DNA from: Daphnia pulex
Lineage: Eukaryota > Arthropoda > Branchiopoda > Diplostraca > Daphniidae
Direction: 5' to 3'
Assembly (NCBI RefSeq): GCF_021134715.1
Contig: NC_060027.1
Span: 5,766,001 to 5,830,000, forward strand
Length of the DNA: 64,000 bases
Positions 43,401-58,400 of the stretch are shown piece after piece; within the stretch, counting starts at the first letter, position 1, and every line of letters starts with the position of its first letter. The notes beneath the pieces were generated by a model, which was given only the letters and a program-made list of their open reading frames with translations, was not told the DNA's origin and made no database searches. The position numbers were made by a program, and so were the translations under genes.

Positions 43401-46400
43401 GGGAAGGAGGCGCCTCTGCTGTGGAGTGGAACCCACCTGATGTATTTATACATTGAGAGAAGGAGAGAGAAGGAGAGAGAGCCGACGAAAGAATGACGGA
43501 GCGATAGGGTCGGTGCGGTTACACGTTCACACACAAGCCCCTCTCTCTCAACGAGAAAACCCCGCAGAGAGGAGATAAAGACAGAGAGGAGGGCATGGGG
43601 AGAGAGCCCGAGGCGACGGAATTCCAGCTTGGTGAAGATCTCCCTTCCATTCTTCCCCTGACAAGTAGCGTGTCCACCTAGCGGCCGTTTGACGGCACTT
43701 TTTTTCTTCCTGTCGACTTGATCAGCATCCAATCCAACAACATGGCAAACATTCATCCCCCATTTCGTGGAGTCATGAATAAGCTCCCCAACTATTCATC
43801 ATTCGCACTCCTTGTGTGCGGGTGAAATAACTCTAAACATTGCGTGTGTTGGGTCTGTTGGTTTCCCAGCCAACGAGAAAGTTGAAGGGAGCCGGTTCGA
43901 AGCGTCGTACATAATGGCAATCCGCAAATGCCGGAGCTGATGGACAAGAGCCATGAAGAAGAAGAACACAAGAGGCTAATGAAAGGTGAACAGTGGCGTT
44001 TTTCGAGCTACAGCAACGTCACGAAAAATAGAAAAAGAGAGAAAAAGAGATTCTGGCTTCGTGTGTAGTCAGCAATGTTCCGCATGACCACAGAAATACT
44101 CCCTCTCTGTTCGTTTAGCTTCACTCCCCCCCCCTCCCATTTCTCCGTTTTAGAAGCTCAACAAACTTGAGGCTCCCGTTTTCTAGGCAGCGACTCCTCG
44201 CGTCCAGCTGTTCCCTTCGTAACAGAGTCGCGTTCCTTTCATTCGTAGCGAATCGATTGGGTCGGGGCGCAGATGGCGCCCAACACACACACACACACAC
44301 ACGCAGATGGCGCCAACATCGATTCGACACCAACAGCCAAAAGCCCGGAACCTTCCCAGGTCGTGGCCCACGGAACGAGCTCATCAACCATTCATACTCG
44401 AGGGGGGCAGCACCTATAACTGCAGAGCCAGAGAGGATATCGCTCAAACTAGTGAACAAGAGTCGGACAAGAGCAACACCCGACGATAAATATCTTAGCC
44501 ACCCACTCACATCAAGGTGGAGACGGGCCAAACATGACGAAAACAGAAAAAGAAAAAATGGCTCGTTTGCCATGCAGAGAAGGTTGGAAATTCAAATCAC
44601 GGGCAAAAGCTCGATACGTTGGCCCAACCTGGAATACGAATGAGCCGTTCCATGCACCATTTTTTCTGGCTACTCACGCCGCTAAAAAAGCTCCGACGCC
44701 GTATCGCCACTTGGCCATCGGGGCGGGGCCGCACACGCCACCGACACCCCATCGCCATCGGGTATCAAGAAAAGCAGTGCCGTTGTAATTAGATCGCCCG
44801 GCATCGTCGTCACGGGGTGAGCCAATGATGTTTCAATCGGGCTCGACTCGCCAATCGATTGATCCCCACCAGCGATCAATGAAAAATACTTTTAGCCTCT
44901 CTCCCTCCGCCCCAACAAAAAAAAAGAGATGGAAGATGGCGGACATGAATAAAAACGTCAACAAACCGGGTTCTTCCTTGGCGACTCTTGTGTTGCGAGT
45001 AGTGCGAATCCGTCGGAGAACGCTCTGCCGATGACGCCGACGATGAGGACGCTGATTAGCTGCGGCTGGAGTTTTTTTCCACAAGTAATAAAATTCCACC
45101 AAGTCCGACTGTTTCGTGTCAAGAAAAGGGCACCGAGAAAAATAAAAAAGACGAATCAATTAGCAAATAAAAATAAAGCCATGGAAAGAACAAACAAACA
45201 CACACAGACACACACACACAAGATAAACGATGTGCAGCCCCATTGATCAACTTGCTCCCATTTACAAGACTTGCACAGCCATCTCTTTTCATGTTGTATG
45301 GGGGGATAACAATCGGGCTTATGTATATGGCAGGGAATATATAGTAAATGAGAGTCATGATAAACGAGCCCGGAGCTAGTACAGCTCCTATCTGACTCTT
45401 TTCATTCTCTTTAAAGAGAGGAGTAGGAAACGGAATCGGACATGCGCCGACTCGTTGGCTATCTTCAAAAAGGATCCGATCTAACCCATCACGACAAAAT
45501 TAGTTTTGGCACAACTTTTCTCCTTTGGCCTAGCTGCGTCTCCAATGGCTACACAGCGCACAAGAGTGCACGTTTCAACAGCTTCCACCAGACGTTTGTC
45601 CGATCCTTTTGATTAACTGCCCCGCATGATTAGTCCCCATTCTCTACAAATCAATTTGAGTCGGACAAGCATCTTAAGCTAAATTACCAGTAAATCTTCT
45701 TCCTCTCTCTCAAAAGACAAGAAAACTCTGAGATTCTTCCAAGTTTTTTTCCCCTCCATCGGCTATGGTGGCCTCAGCCTGGTCTCTGACAAGAAAGAAA
45801 GCTATGTCTGTGTCTGCTGGCTTTTTACACTGCGAAATAATTTACAGTCGGGTTTCTAAGACTCTCAAAAATAAAAGAAAAAGAATTTTCATGTGTCGTT
45901 CGCTTAGTTAAAATTTGCAATCTGGGATTGTCCGATTAGGCATTTGCCAGATTGCAAAAAAGAGTCGAAAATTGATTCAAAAGTTTTTTGTTATCGATAA
46001 TCAAATTTTTTAGTGAGTTTGTCTTAAAAAAAAACAAACGTTCAGTAAAAGCGATTGAGTAAAAAACGAAATAAAATAAAACCGAATAATAGAACGAAAC
46101 TAGATATTGGCCAACCGAGATTTGCGACGCATGTCGGTGGCGCCACGACGTTGTTAAAAATAGCTGAAACGTCAAGCAGAACTGAAAGCATGCATCCCTA
46201 CGATCAACACCACGTTCCAGCTTCCAGATGACACATGGACAAAGATTCCAACTACGAGCTGACGTAAAGGAGCACAGCATGCCATCGCTTGAATCACCAA
46301 CACGTATCCAAGGGTTATCAGCTTAGATTGCAAAAGGGAGTTGTGGGCTAGTATGTGATTAGCTATCTGCATTGTGACTCACTTAAATTCCCCAAATTAT

Positions 46401-49400
46401 AGAATATCACCGTGATCTAAAATACGATCACATCATCTAAAAATTCGTTTTTTTGTTTTTTAAATACAAAAGTCATCGACTTGGAGCATTCCAGTGCTCG
46501 TCTGCTTGATCCACGCGATCCTTTACCACGGCAGTTGCTTTGACTGACGGATGACACAAACGTCCCAACAGTCGTGCGCGCCAGTTCACAGTTTATAAAT
46601 ACACGCGCCCAACGTTGGAAAACCACACACGCGTCGTGTCTATAATTAAAACTTGTCCACAAAACAAACAAGGACGTATGGCAAAGGAGTCAGGATTTCT
46701 CCAGGATTTCCTTACGACCCCAGATAGTAAGCAATCGGACGAGAAGAAGAAAGAGAGAGGCACGATGGGTTAAGATGACAAGATGAATAGATGTCACTGC
46801 GACACACATGCTAACAAACCCCAACTGCTGACAAGCCCACATGAAAGAGGAGAAAACAAAAAGAGCCACCTGGCGGCCAAGTCGACATTTAGTCTTTTTA
46901 TTTTATAAAAGACATTTTCTTGCGTCAAACGGGCTGGAGGGCAATGCTCGGCTTTAGCTCTTATATATATTCACAAGAAGAAGAAGAAGACTACCGACAT
47001 TGATTGTAGCCGGCAGTTATCAAGATGAATGGCGTGACACGAAATCCTCCTCCTCCTCCTCCTCCTTCTCCTTCCCCCCCCCCCCCCCCCCACAAACCCA
47101 AACTTTTGGTTCGTGCCACTTGGGCAGAGGCGGGAAAAGGCAAACACAAAAGAAATGACCATCTTGTTGTTGTAATGATGACCGTCGGAGTCTACGACAA
47201 GGTCCCAAAGTGCGTCGAATATTAAGCGCGAGCCGCCGGTAGTTGGGCCACAAGAGAAACGAAAATAAAAAGGAAAAGCCGAACAAGAAATTCCAATGAG
47301 AAGGAGAAGAGGCAATGAATAATCAAATAGCTCCTCCGCGGACTGGTTTAAAAGGCAACAACTCGTTTCTCCGAAAAGGGCCACTCACACACACACAGAG
47401 AAAAATGGAATAAATAAGAAACCAAATGGAAAACCTCACAAAGCCCATTATTTCCAGCTGTTTCTTTCTGAATGCATCGCGAGCGATATCGAGCAAGGGC
47501 AACAAATCTCTCCCCTCCACCAATAGCCCTCACGATTCTCTCTGCCCCGTTGATAGAGACAAGAATTGGAAAAACAAAACAAATTAATAAAAGAAGGAAA
47601 GAAGAAAACAAGATGATGATTTAAATTCTTGGCTGCATTTCCGACTAGGGAGCTAGAACCGCGTGATAAACCCATTAAGCAGCCACTGAAAAGGAACCGC
47701 AGAGTTTTGAGAAGGCGAAAAAAAGGAGTCCATTGGTCTTGCACTGCACGTTCCCAACGGTACGCCACCGTCGTGCACACAACACGCGACTTTCACAAGT
47801 GAGGAGACGAAAAAAAGAAGGGGGAAATGGACTGTTCGACATCAGTTTTCTAATCCATGAACAAAGTTGAAGCTCTAAGGTGTGTGTGGTGTGTCGACGA
47901 CAAAAGCAAGTCGAACCGCAGGAAAGCGTCACACGTGTCGGTGGTAAACTCGTAGCAGCCAAAACTACAGTTCATCCAGACTCTATAGTAGACCACCCAA
48001 CTCGACCGAATGCTACCGACTAGTTAATCAACGGTTGGTCCACTGCAAGTTTTGCCAATTAAAATTGATAAACCAACTCGCCACGACGGCTATATAATCA
48101 TCATCCGGATCTATTCTAGGAAAAAGTCTACTTTTAACGGCACAATGCGATGAATAACCAAATCGATTCTAATAAAAAAAACAAGGGCGATGAATCTTCC
48201 CGGCTAAATTACGTAAAGAACAACGGTAGTTTAGCTGCGTTCATTGACCGTCTGTCCAAGATAGAGAGACACACTATGAAGAATCGTTTGATCTCTGCGA
48301 AAAAAAAAAGAGTGCCGAGAGAACTGGAGCAGAATAGCTGGAGGAAAACGACGAGAAATCGGATGAAACGAGGTGCCGTGTGGCACAAAAGGAAAACGGG
48401 GGGGTTGGCAGTCTCAATGTTTAGCGCCAACAATTGTCAAGGGCCATAGAGGAAAGCGGCAGGATCGTCAACCAGCCAACACAGTATTGATCCTGCCTCT
48501 CCACTTGAGCCGGTAGCCTAGTAGCCCATCTCGTCTCTCTCTTCCTCCGCCCCTTCCCTAAGAACGTTCCACCATCCGCCGGCCCAACTACTACCACCAC
48601 CAAGTCGGTAATGTCTTGTGACCCAGTCCAGCCTGGGCTATCGATCCCGCAACAAAGTACCGTGATTAACATTAATAGGCTTACCAGAGAAGCAGCAGCA
48701 CCTACTTTTTATACTCGCCTCTTCTCACTCACCCTAACCACCCACTCGTCCTGTTCTCCCCTCCTTTGACATAACTCTCTTTCCCCCCTACCAACTACTG
48801 GCCAACCCCTAGAAATTAGGAGCACAAATAAAAAAGGAGAGCCAATGAGCTTCTCAAATGAGTCAAACATGTTTTGGCAGCAAGGGGGGGAAACGAATCG
48901 AAAATCTAGATTGTTGTTGGCTTCCGGTGGAGAGTCGAATTCGGTTACCCGAAACTAAAAGGAACTAAAAGGAACGACGTAGGAGGTCGTAGGAGGTCCG
49001 GTCCCTTTGGCCGCCGCCAAGTTCCGATTGCCCGTAGTACCGAGATCCTTACAGAGTTGAGTTGCGGGAGGTCACATATACCAAAATATACACACACACA
49101 CCTCCCGCTGGTGTTGAGCACATCATCATCATCATAACAATCTATCGATCTGTGGGGCGCGAGACCTCCCCACCCAAAACCAAAACAAACAAGGCGATCA
49201 AAATGGCCCGATCGGATCAAATCAGGTCTTCAACCTTGGGCAACACTCTGATGTATAACTTTCACTTAAAAATGGCCAAGAGAGAGAGAGAAAAAGAGGC
49301 GGTTGGCATGGAAACGTGCAGGTGTAAAGGGGAAAACTCACCGTATCCTTGTGGGGCAAAAGGTCTTTGCGGATGCGGAAAAAGTTCTTGCCGTACTGTC

Positions 49401-52400
49401 GCAGGCCCTTGACGAATCGTTTCTAGAGAGAAAGAGAAAAGATTAAGAGACAATTAGCATCTCGGAGGAGAATCAAGAAGCACAAGTTTATGGCGCAACA
49501 AGAAAAGAAAAGCGGGTCATAAAATTCCTCAATGGCCGTGTGGTGGTGGTCTGGAAAACCGCACCGTCCACCAACCAGCACAACCGTGGTGGTGGTGCTG
49601 GATCGTGAGAAACAAAAACCTTGACGGGTTAAGTGACCGCAAGTGTGACGTTCTTTTTTGAAAAAAGGAAGAAAAAGAAAACATCGACTCTCGACTGTCG
49701 TGGGGATGAGGCGGGAAACGTGAGGGCCGGCCGTTGAATGGCTTTCGCTCGCCTACCATCGGCTGCTCATAAAACAACGAACATTTGATTGATCGATACG
49801 TCGTCTGCTACAGCGAGAGCGAGACAGAGACACACAACAAGCAAACAGGCAGTAAAGATAGCGACGACTACGATTATAGACGTATAAATATAAATAATGT
49901 CGGGAACTTGGGCGCGGATCCAATGGCCCGAAGGGGAAATTCACACCAGCGTGAGTTGAGCACAGGATGAGGATCATATAAACGCTGGTGTGAAAGGGAG
50001 TGGATGAATCGAAAGAGAATGGAGAGAGAGAGAAGGGGAGAGAGAGAGAGAAAAAAAAAGAATGCTGGAGCTGCCGAGCTGCCGGACGAAAAAGCTGTTG
50101 GCCGTGGCCATTCCCGACAACGACGACGACATGACACGCACGGATTCACCCACGGCGTTTCTGCTCTAGTCGGGTCTAACCAGACGCCATGCGTGAAAAA
50201 ACACACACAGCACCACCACCACCACCACCACTACAAGGAACAAAAGCGCAGGCAGCAATCTGACATGGGCCTCTTGACCGAACTCTCAAATCCGGCCATC
50301 TTCTCCTCCTCCTTTTTAACATTTCCAATGTCCCTCCTCCCCATAGGCAGTTGTTTTCTCGTCCATCAGCGTAAAAATAGTTGGCTGCCAGAGAGAGAAA
50401 GAAGGGAAAGAAAAGAAGCCGCACTAGGGAGCGAGAGAGAGAGAGAAAGGTTTTTCTTCCTTTTTATATTCAACCAAACTCTCTCCCCTCTCTCTCTCTC
50501 GACCAGAGAGAGAGTGGAAGAATCAAATATGGCCGCCTAAGCATTTCTTCTTCCAGTTTCCTCCTACCTGATGGGCTTTCGAGAGACGGAACACGTCGTA
50601 ACAACACACACGTTTGCAACACACAATTCAAATCCACGTGGCCCACGTAATCCACTGGATTCTGTCACATATGTCGACCCCAACTGATCCGGTTACACAC
50701 GTTGCACTTATATAATCCAGGTCAATCAAAATATCTGCTAGTCTTCTTCCTCACCGACTCTTCAATGGCTCAAATCCCACAAAGAGTTTGGTCGTCGACT
50801 CGCAAATGCCCAACCAAAAAGTCACTACGTTCTAGCTGCGTATTTTAACCCAAAAGAAAGAGAGAAAAAAAGCCGTCGGTCGTCATACACACTACACACA
50901 CACACTAGACACACACACACACAACAGACCCAAAATGGCCGCACACTGAATGATCCGAATGACGCTGCTGAGCCCTCGTCCCCCAACTGAAGAACCGAAT
51001 CCAATGAGATGCCACTTGAAATCACCTTTAATAAACTTGACTCGCAGTCGATTCACAGCTGTGCGGACAAGAATTTGTTGTCTTGGTTTGTTTGGCGTCT
51101 CGTCGCTCACAGAGACTCTTAAATAAAAAAGAGTTGGGAGTGAAAAAATGGCGGAACATGTACACACACACGCACGGCGTCGCCTCTCATTCGGGAGCGG
51201 CCCGCTCAACGACTGCTTGCAGTAAGAGAGCTTGGGAAAACGCCATCAGCGGCCACCAGAGGCGCTACACCGACCCGCTCTCGCCCAGCCGGCCGTGTGC
51301 TACGTGTGCAGCCAACAAGCGGTTCAACAAACCGCGGTCTACACATCCCCTCCGGCCCAATCCAGGCTAAAGCTCCCCTCCTCCTCCTCCTATGTTTCTT
51401 GTATAGACCCGAGGTGTGTGTGTGCGTGTGTTCGTTTTTTTCTGTTTTACCGACTGGCGATGGCTGTTATTAGGTTCGACAACGATCCGCGCCCTCTATT
51501 TTCATTCTATTGCTCCTCGTAAGAACCAACCAACAACAGCAGACATGTTGATTTGCCTGTCGTTGCATTTCGTTTACCAACCCCCGCCGATAAAACCCCC
51601 CAAAAGACAAAAGCTGGAAATTCAAGTTGGCTCTTGTCGAGACGGCCCGGAATAATAAACAGCCACCACGGCAAAAAGATGCTCGCGCAAGATCAACAAG
51701 ACAAACGCCAGAGGGCTTGACGAATAACAATCGACTACACACACACACACAAAACACCTGGTGATTATGTGTACTTGAAGACTTGTACACCCGAAAAGCA
51801 GCTTTTGTGTTTCCGGCATCTGTTCGACGGAGCGGATCGACACGAAACCACAGCGACACTCTCCATCACCAGAGGACTCTCCGTGTCTATAACTTTTACC
51901 TGTCAACACACACACATGTAACCATGTCATATTTACACGTGTAGATCGAGTTACACACCTCTTGCATGTAGTCAATTTCGTCAGCGGACATGGATAGCTT
52001 AGAGCTCTGCTGCTGCTACTGGAAACCCTACTACACCGATTTTTCAGCCGGCGTCACTTTTGTTGCAGCCGCCATCATCTTTGATTTGATTCGTTTGACA
52101 ACGTTAACGATCCTAATGATCCGGCAGGGGGTTCTCAAATACGAGATTGTGTTCGTCTTTGACACGAACAGGAGCGGCACGACCGCGGCTCGTAATTAGA
52201 TCGTTAAAAAAAGAGAACAGAAAAAGGGGTCTAAAAAAGAGGCCGTTTCTTTTTTGGTGTTCCCCGTCGTCATTATTACACATCAACTGCTTGACATTAA
52301 AGTTCAAACCGCTTCCCGTCTTTTCCTTGTCACGCCACAGGACGTGAGTTTGTCACAGAGTTCTCCCCCCAGACTCGAAATCATCCCCACCAGTTCGACT

Positions 52401-55400
52401 CAATTAGTTGACACAAAATCAACTTGATTCGTCGTCAGTTTTTCCTTCGTTTTTATTATGCACGTCTGAAAAACACAGTTTAACTCTTTCCCATTGTTTG
52501 TCCCTCTCACCGTGTGAACATTTCAATTAATATTTCAGTCGTTATAAGCGCATCACGGAAAATAGGAGCGCCGGTTCTAGAAATTGGGCGGCAACTGCAA
52601 ACTAACAACTATTTAAAAAGATAAAAACTGCTTTCTTCTTTGGTTGGGAAAAGTCGAGACAGATTCTCAAAATCTCCATCAGAGACGATAAGAAAATGGC
52701 GAGAGACGCAACTGGCCCCATTGCGACGGATCAGCGCGAAGGATTGGCATTCAAGGGTCTCCCAAAAGATCAACTCACATGTCATAAAAAAAGAGAATCA
52801 ACCCCCCTAAAATATATTATAAACGCACATAATTTATACGTCCATCAGGTTTTGTGTGCTACTGCACAACTTTCTTTTTTATTCCAAAAAGAAAAAAAAA
52901 GTAATGGACGACGGTAATCGGATCCCGTTGGAGCCCCCGAATCTAAAAATGGTTGGATGGCTCGAATTACCAATTGCCTCTTTTGATTAATCAACGGTCC
53001 CCAGCAACAAAAAAGGTGGGCATCAAAAGGGATCCCATTACATACCAAAACTTGGTGAATAACAATCAAAATAAAAAGGAAAAAAATTGGCGAAATGTTT
53101 TTACAACAAGCCGTCAAGGAGCGTAGTAATGAGCTATGAAACGAGTTGCGCGTGTTGGTGCGTGTCTGTAAAAAGACACACAGCACAGACTGCGAGATGC
53201 GAAAAAAGGGTAGATTGAAATTAGTAATAAACCAAGGCTGAATATAAAACCCAACCAACAACGACCGTGGGTGGTCGGCTTTCTCTCTTGTTCACTAAAA
53301 CGACTAGTAAATGATTCTGACAGCGACACACAATTCCACGAACAACACACCGAGCGACTTGTGTGTGTGTATGCAGTGATTGACGTCCAAACGACTTTCT
53401 CAAACAACTCAACCAGAGAACCCAAATCGCCTACTTTAACCATGATTACCTTTTCAGCTGAAACTCAAAATATCAAATGTATAATCTTTAACTAGAAAAA
53501 AAAGGAAAAAAACTATCAATTAGCTGGGAATAAACCCGACAAATGAAAGCATTTGAGTAAAAAAGATTGTGTAGACAGCTCAGTAACAATCAACGCCATC
53601 TTGTAAGAAAGACGAAAAAGGTTCAAACCTGAAACAACCAATGTTTCTTTTTTAGGAAAAAAGAGGGGGAAAAATGTCAGCTGCTAAATGCATAAATGAA
53701 AACAGGTTGGTGTAATGCGGTTGACCATTTCCTCGCTGGTGGGGCGTTGTTCTTTTTTCGTGTGTAAACGGCAGTTGTTTCGATGCGAACAACAACAACG
53801 CCTGATCGACTTTTACGAGTTTTCTCTTTTGCTTCTCGTGTGGAAGAATATAATTCGAGAAGCACATGCACTTCATCACCCGAGTGATTGCATGCTCGGC
53901 TGATTCACTTAAAGACGAGTGCGTCAAACTGGAAAACGAACGTCGTCGTCGGCATCGAATTCAACTGTATCCAATGATCGGTCGATTGAAGCGTCACCAT
54001 TCCGCAAAATCCCGCTGATGGCCAATCCATAAATAAATATAAAGACGACGTGGCGGTATCCGGTGTTATTCCTCGAAATTCAATCCCTCTCTTTCTCTCT
54101 CTCTCTCTCTGTTGAAAAAAGGAAAAAAAGAAGAAATCCCCCACGTCACTTGACTCGGCAGCTGGCGAAGCATTGCGTCGATCCTAATCTGCCCGTTTCC
54201 ACACACAATGAGCAACCAACCGTTTCTATTATTGTCACATTCAGTCAGCGCCATCTATTGGAGCTGACAGGCACTTTGGGTTGAAACGACCGCGGGCGGC
54301 AACACACACACACACACACACACCCGGATGGATGGATGGATGGAGCTGCGCTATAAAAGGAAGGCGCTGTGAATGCAGAGATGGCCGGGTCGGCCCCCGT
54401 CACACACACACAGACACACAAATATCTAAAGTTACAATGTTGTGCTGTGTGTGTGCTCTTTCACGGATTGTTTGCGAGTCGAGATAGTCGTTGCCGCCGC
54501 CGCCGCCGACTAGTTACCATGGCGCGGTGTCCGCATATAACACGAGGAGCCACTTGGCAACGCTTTACAACCCAGCACGCTATCACTTCGTTAGCATGCG
54601 TGTCGTGAGTCTCGTCGTGTCCCAATCTCATTCTTTCACCCCTCCTCCTTTTCCCGTCCGCTCTTTAAAAGCCCCGGAGGCATTTTAATGCTCGTCTCCA
54701 CCGACCGACATGACGGCGAATACGGCGGATGATTATTTATCGGAATGGGGGGCGCTTGCACAGTCGTTGAGCAACGGCTCATTTCACTCCATCAACACAC
54801 GACAATGACGACCGCAGTCGGATAAACAATCAAGTCATTTTCTGCAACCTACACTAATGGGGCCGGATTTCACAAGACAAAAGCTAAAACCTAATCGCAT
54901 TTGCCAGGTCGCTGGATAACATCCACCACCATTGACGCCGAAAAGTGGATTTCTTCTTCTTCTTCGAAATAAACAGGGTGGCACCACCCGAAGGGAGGAA
55001 AAAATGAAAGAAACAAAAACAAAAAAAAAAACCAACAAAGAGATAGAACAAGCAGCAAGAAATCGCATCCATTATTCAATGCAACATTTGAAAAGCTAAT
55101 GCCTTAAAAAGGGCCGGAATGGACACTCGATCGATGGCTTCCTTCCAGCCCGGGCATCAGCACGATTGACTCGACCACGCCGGAATGGATGATGGTTCCA
55201 GTGATTTAGTTTGACAGATCGCATCCAGAAGACGGTTGCATGGAACCGTAATGGATCACTCGTCATCACCCATCTTTTCCAATTCCGTCAGCGGCACAAA
55301 CCTTTTCTTTCTTCTTCTTCTTCTTCTTCTTTTTTAAGAAAAAGAAAAAGAAAGAAAACTGGTCTTTTTTTTATTATTTTTCCACCAAAGAAAAAATTGT

Positions 55401-58400
55401 GTTGCATGTCGACTCCAAATTTGTTGGTGTAAAACCCTCCAGGACATAGTCAGAGTCGGAAGCCCGTCTAGTGGACGGGGTCTCGGGATCGTTAAGGCGA
55501 GTCTCGTGTGAGTTAAAGGCCAACGCGAAGAATTCGAGGAAGAAATAGCGCACGCAAGCCAGTCGTTTGCATCAGTGATTCAACGGAATTGAACTCGTTC
55601 CTCAACACACAAAGGGGCACGTTGTTGATGGCCGTTTGCAACCACACGGACAAGCACAAACTTACGAAACGTTTCACAGCAACGAAAAAAAAAAAATAAT
55701 ACAAATACTACACACACAAAAAAAACGGTTTCAATAATAATAAGTAAACGAGTGAAACTTACCGTTTCGTCTTCCGACCATTTCTTGTCGATGCCTTTAG
55801 GTACGGGACACTTGGCCAGAGTTTGTAGCGCTTTACCCAGATCGTAACCGGAATTGTGCAGCTAAAACGATACAATCAAAAGAAATAAAAATGGCGAAAT
55901 AATTAACCATCAACTCTATCGTCTTGTGAAGGAAATAAAGACTATTCCGCACTCGTTCGGCGGGTGCGGAATAATACTTTCATCCTTTCTTTCACAGGGG
56001 ACCTGGTGCCAAGTTTAGCGAATGTTATTTACCACGTCCATGGCGTTGATGGTGGTGTCGTCACGGGAGGCGGCTAGGCATCCGTCGTCTGGGGATCCGC
56101 CATCACACATCCCGACAAAGGCGGCCACCGAACGGGCAGCTTGGATGTAGACGATCAGGTCACCGTCGCGCACGCCGGGAGCGTTAGGTGGCGGCACCCA
56201 ACGCGGCTCTTCCCAATCTTCACATTTCTCGGGACGTTTGTCCAATCCCAACTGGGCACGCAATTCCGGAAGCCGGGCCTATAACCAAAAAGAATTCCCA
56301 GGTTTAGTTCAGGTTATGGTTGTAAAATTAAAATTAAAGTCAATATTAACCTGATGGGATGGCCCGACCCGGATTTCACCCTGAGTAGACGCCAGTCTGC
56401 GAGTTTCTGGATTGTAGCCTAAAATGTAGAAAAACGAATCCTTGAACGGCGAAAACTTTTCAGCGCCCTGGATGTCAGTGAAATGCTGGACTCGGCACAC
56501 GCCTCTGTTTACACCAAACAAAATAATTAATAAATAGGTAAATAAGATAAACATCTGCATTTATCCAATAGATTAGAAAATCGACATGAATCCATTTGAT
56601 GACCTTGCCTTATAGCATGTACCTTTTTCAACTACAGCAAATCTAGACCCAAATGACTTCACTGCAAGATTTTCCCCAGCTATTAAAATCAAGTTGTACA
56701 TTTACTATTAAAAAGTAAATTAAATTAACAGAAAGAATTTGAAAAATCACGAATGAAACGCCAATCAATCTCCTTTGCGGCTACTAAGAATAAAAAACCC
56801 GATTCAACAATCAAGGGAAACTGAAATCATTCACAAGAAAAATGTACAAGGAGTGCTTCTGCCAAAATAGGTTCGCCATTGAATGTTTCGACATATCCCA
56901 AGGGAGTTGCTGTGGATACAAGTGAAATTCTCCTTCTCCTCTCGTAGATTCTATAATTTATGCAGAATGTAGAAAAAAGAAGAAGAAAAGAGAGAATACA
57001 ATACCTGAGCAGGGAAACGGGATAGGTATCAGTGGCGTCGGATATAAACAGCTCGCGGCCTTTAATCACGGGATCATGGAGAAACGAGATCTTGTTGCCT
57101 GTCAACCATCCATCAATTTTATCAGTCTTGTCATTGCAATCGATTAGCATTGGATCACCACCTTGTTCTGTGTTGCGGTCCTGCACCAGCAGCTGATAGA
57201 CGGTTTCCGGAACTTCACAGGGTCGATAGTACCTGAAGAACGGAGAGAAGACAAATAAAAGCCAATTGTAACCAAAAATATAATATTGTTGCCGCTAACT
57301 TGGCGACGGTGAGTTTTTATAATACCATTTAATGTTGACCATCAAGGTGTCCCGCTTGCTCTGTTGAGATATAAAATAAAAAGCAAAGGATTAGTACACA
57401 AGCACACAAGGTAATCAAGACACACCGGAGGGCATTGATCATCCCACAATTTCCCACGAAACGAGCAACGGGGGGGTACCGCAGCAGTGAAAAAAGAAAA
57501 ACGAGTACACAAAGAGAAAATTGTTGAATTCAATCACATGGTCACGTCATGCCCTTCTAAAGGGAGGGGGGGGGGGGGAGCTTCTTCTTATCGGGGACGA
57601 CCAAACAAACGCCAATTGGTGTTGTGTACCATAAGCCGCGAAGCTCTACAAAATCTTGATGATTAACTTGACAATTACCGAGTTGTTTGGAAAACGATCG
57701 GTTCTATGTGGGCATCGGCGTGAGTGGGGGCGTCGGAATGTGATTCCCCGGCAATCATCAATCACGAGCCTATTTATTATGTATGCATAGAATGTGAGAG
57801 GAGGGAAAACACCTGGTACCTGGACGAACACATCCCTTATAAAGTCAAGACACACCGGAATTGATTTGGAAAAAAAGGCAAAAAAATGGCGGCGTTCCAG
57901 CTGCTATATTCACAGCCTGGGCTAACGTGACAGGAATGATTCAAGCCAAAAGAAAGAAAAACAACAAGGCGAATAGGTTAAGAAAACTGCACTTGAATCC
58001 GTATAATCAAGTCGTAACGGGTCGTGGCTGTTCCTCTCATAATTGGCTTCTTTCAAAAGAAAATGAGCTGAACTCGCCGAGTGCTTTTGTAATCCACCGT
58101 GACGACCAAAGGATCCACCAACACGGCAGAGAAACAAAACAAAAAGGAAGAAGAAGAAGAAGAGAAACGTGAAAGAGCCCTCGGGGCGCAACCACGAGAA
58201 AAAGACACGTAACACTTGGCACCGAGGCTTCGTCAAATTTTACTAGGCTATATCTTTCAGACTACAGTAAATCGATTTTTACGAGCTTTCAACACTCGAC
58301 GAATCTTGTTTTGACTTTAACTACCCGTCTAACTGAAAAACCCAGCATATTTACCTAATAAAGGCAGCGCAAAATCTCCGGCCGATATCGACTGTTTATC

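Noticed and set aside
43271..43756. A 161-codon - strand open frame as a nested gene
   Set aside because: It lies in an Atrophin intron, is low complexity from GA/CT-rich DNA and has no domain or splice support.
50004..50540. A 178-codon + strand open frame
   Set aside because: It is a run of Arg, Glu and Lys from GA-rich simple repeats inside an intron.
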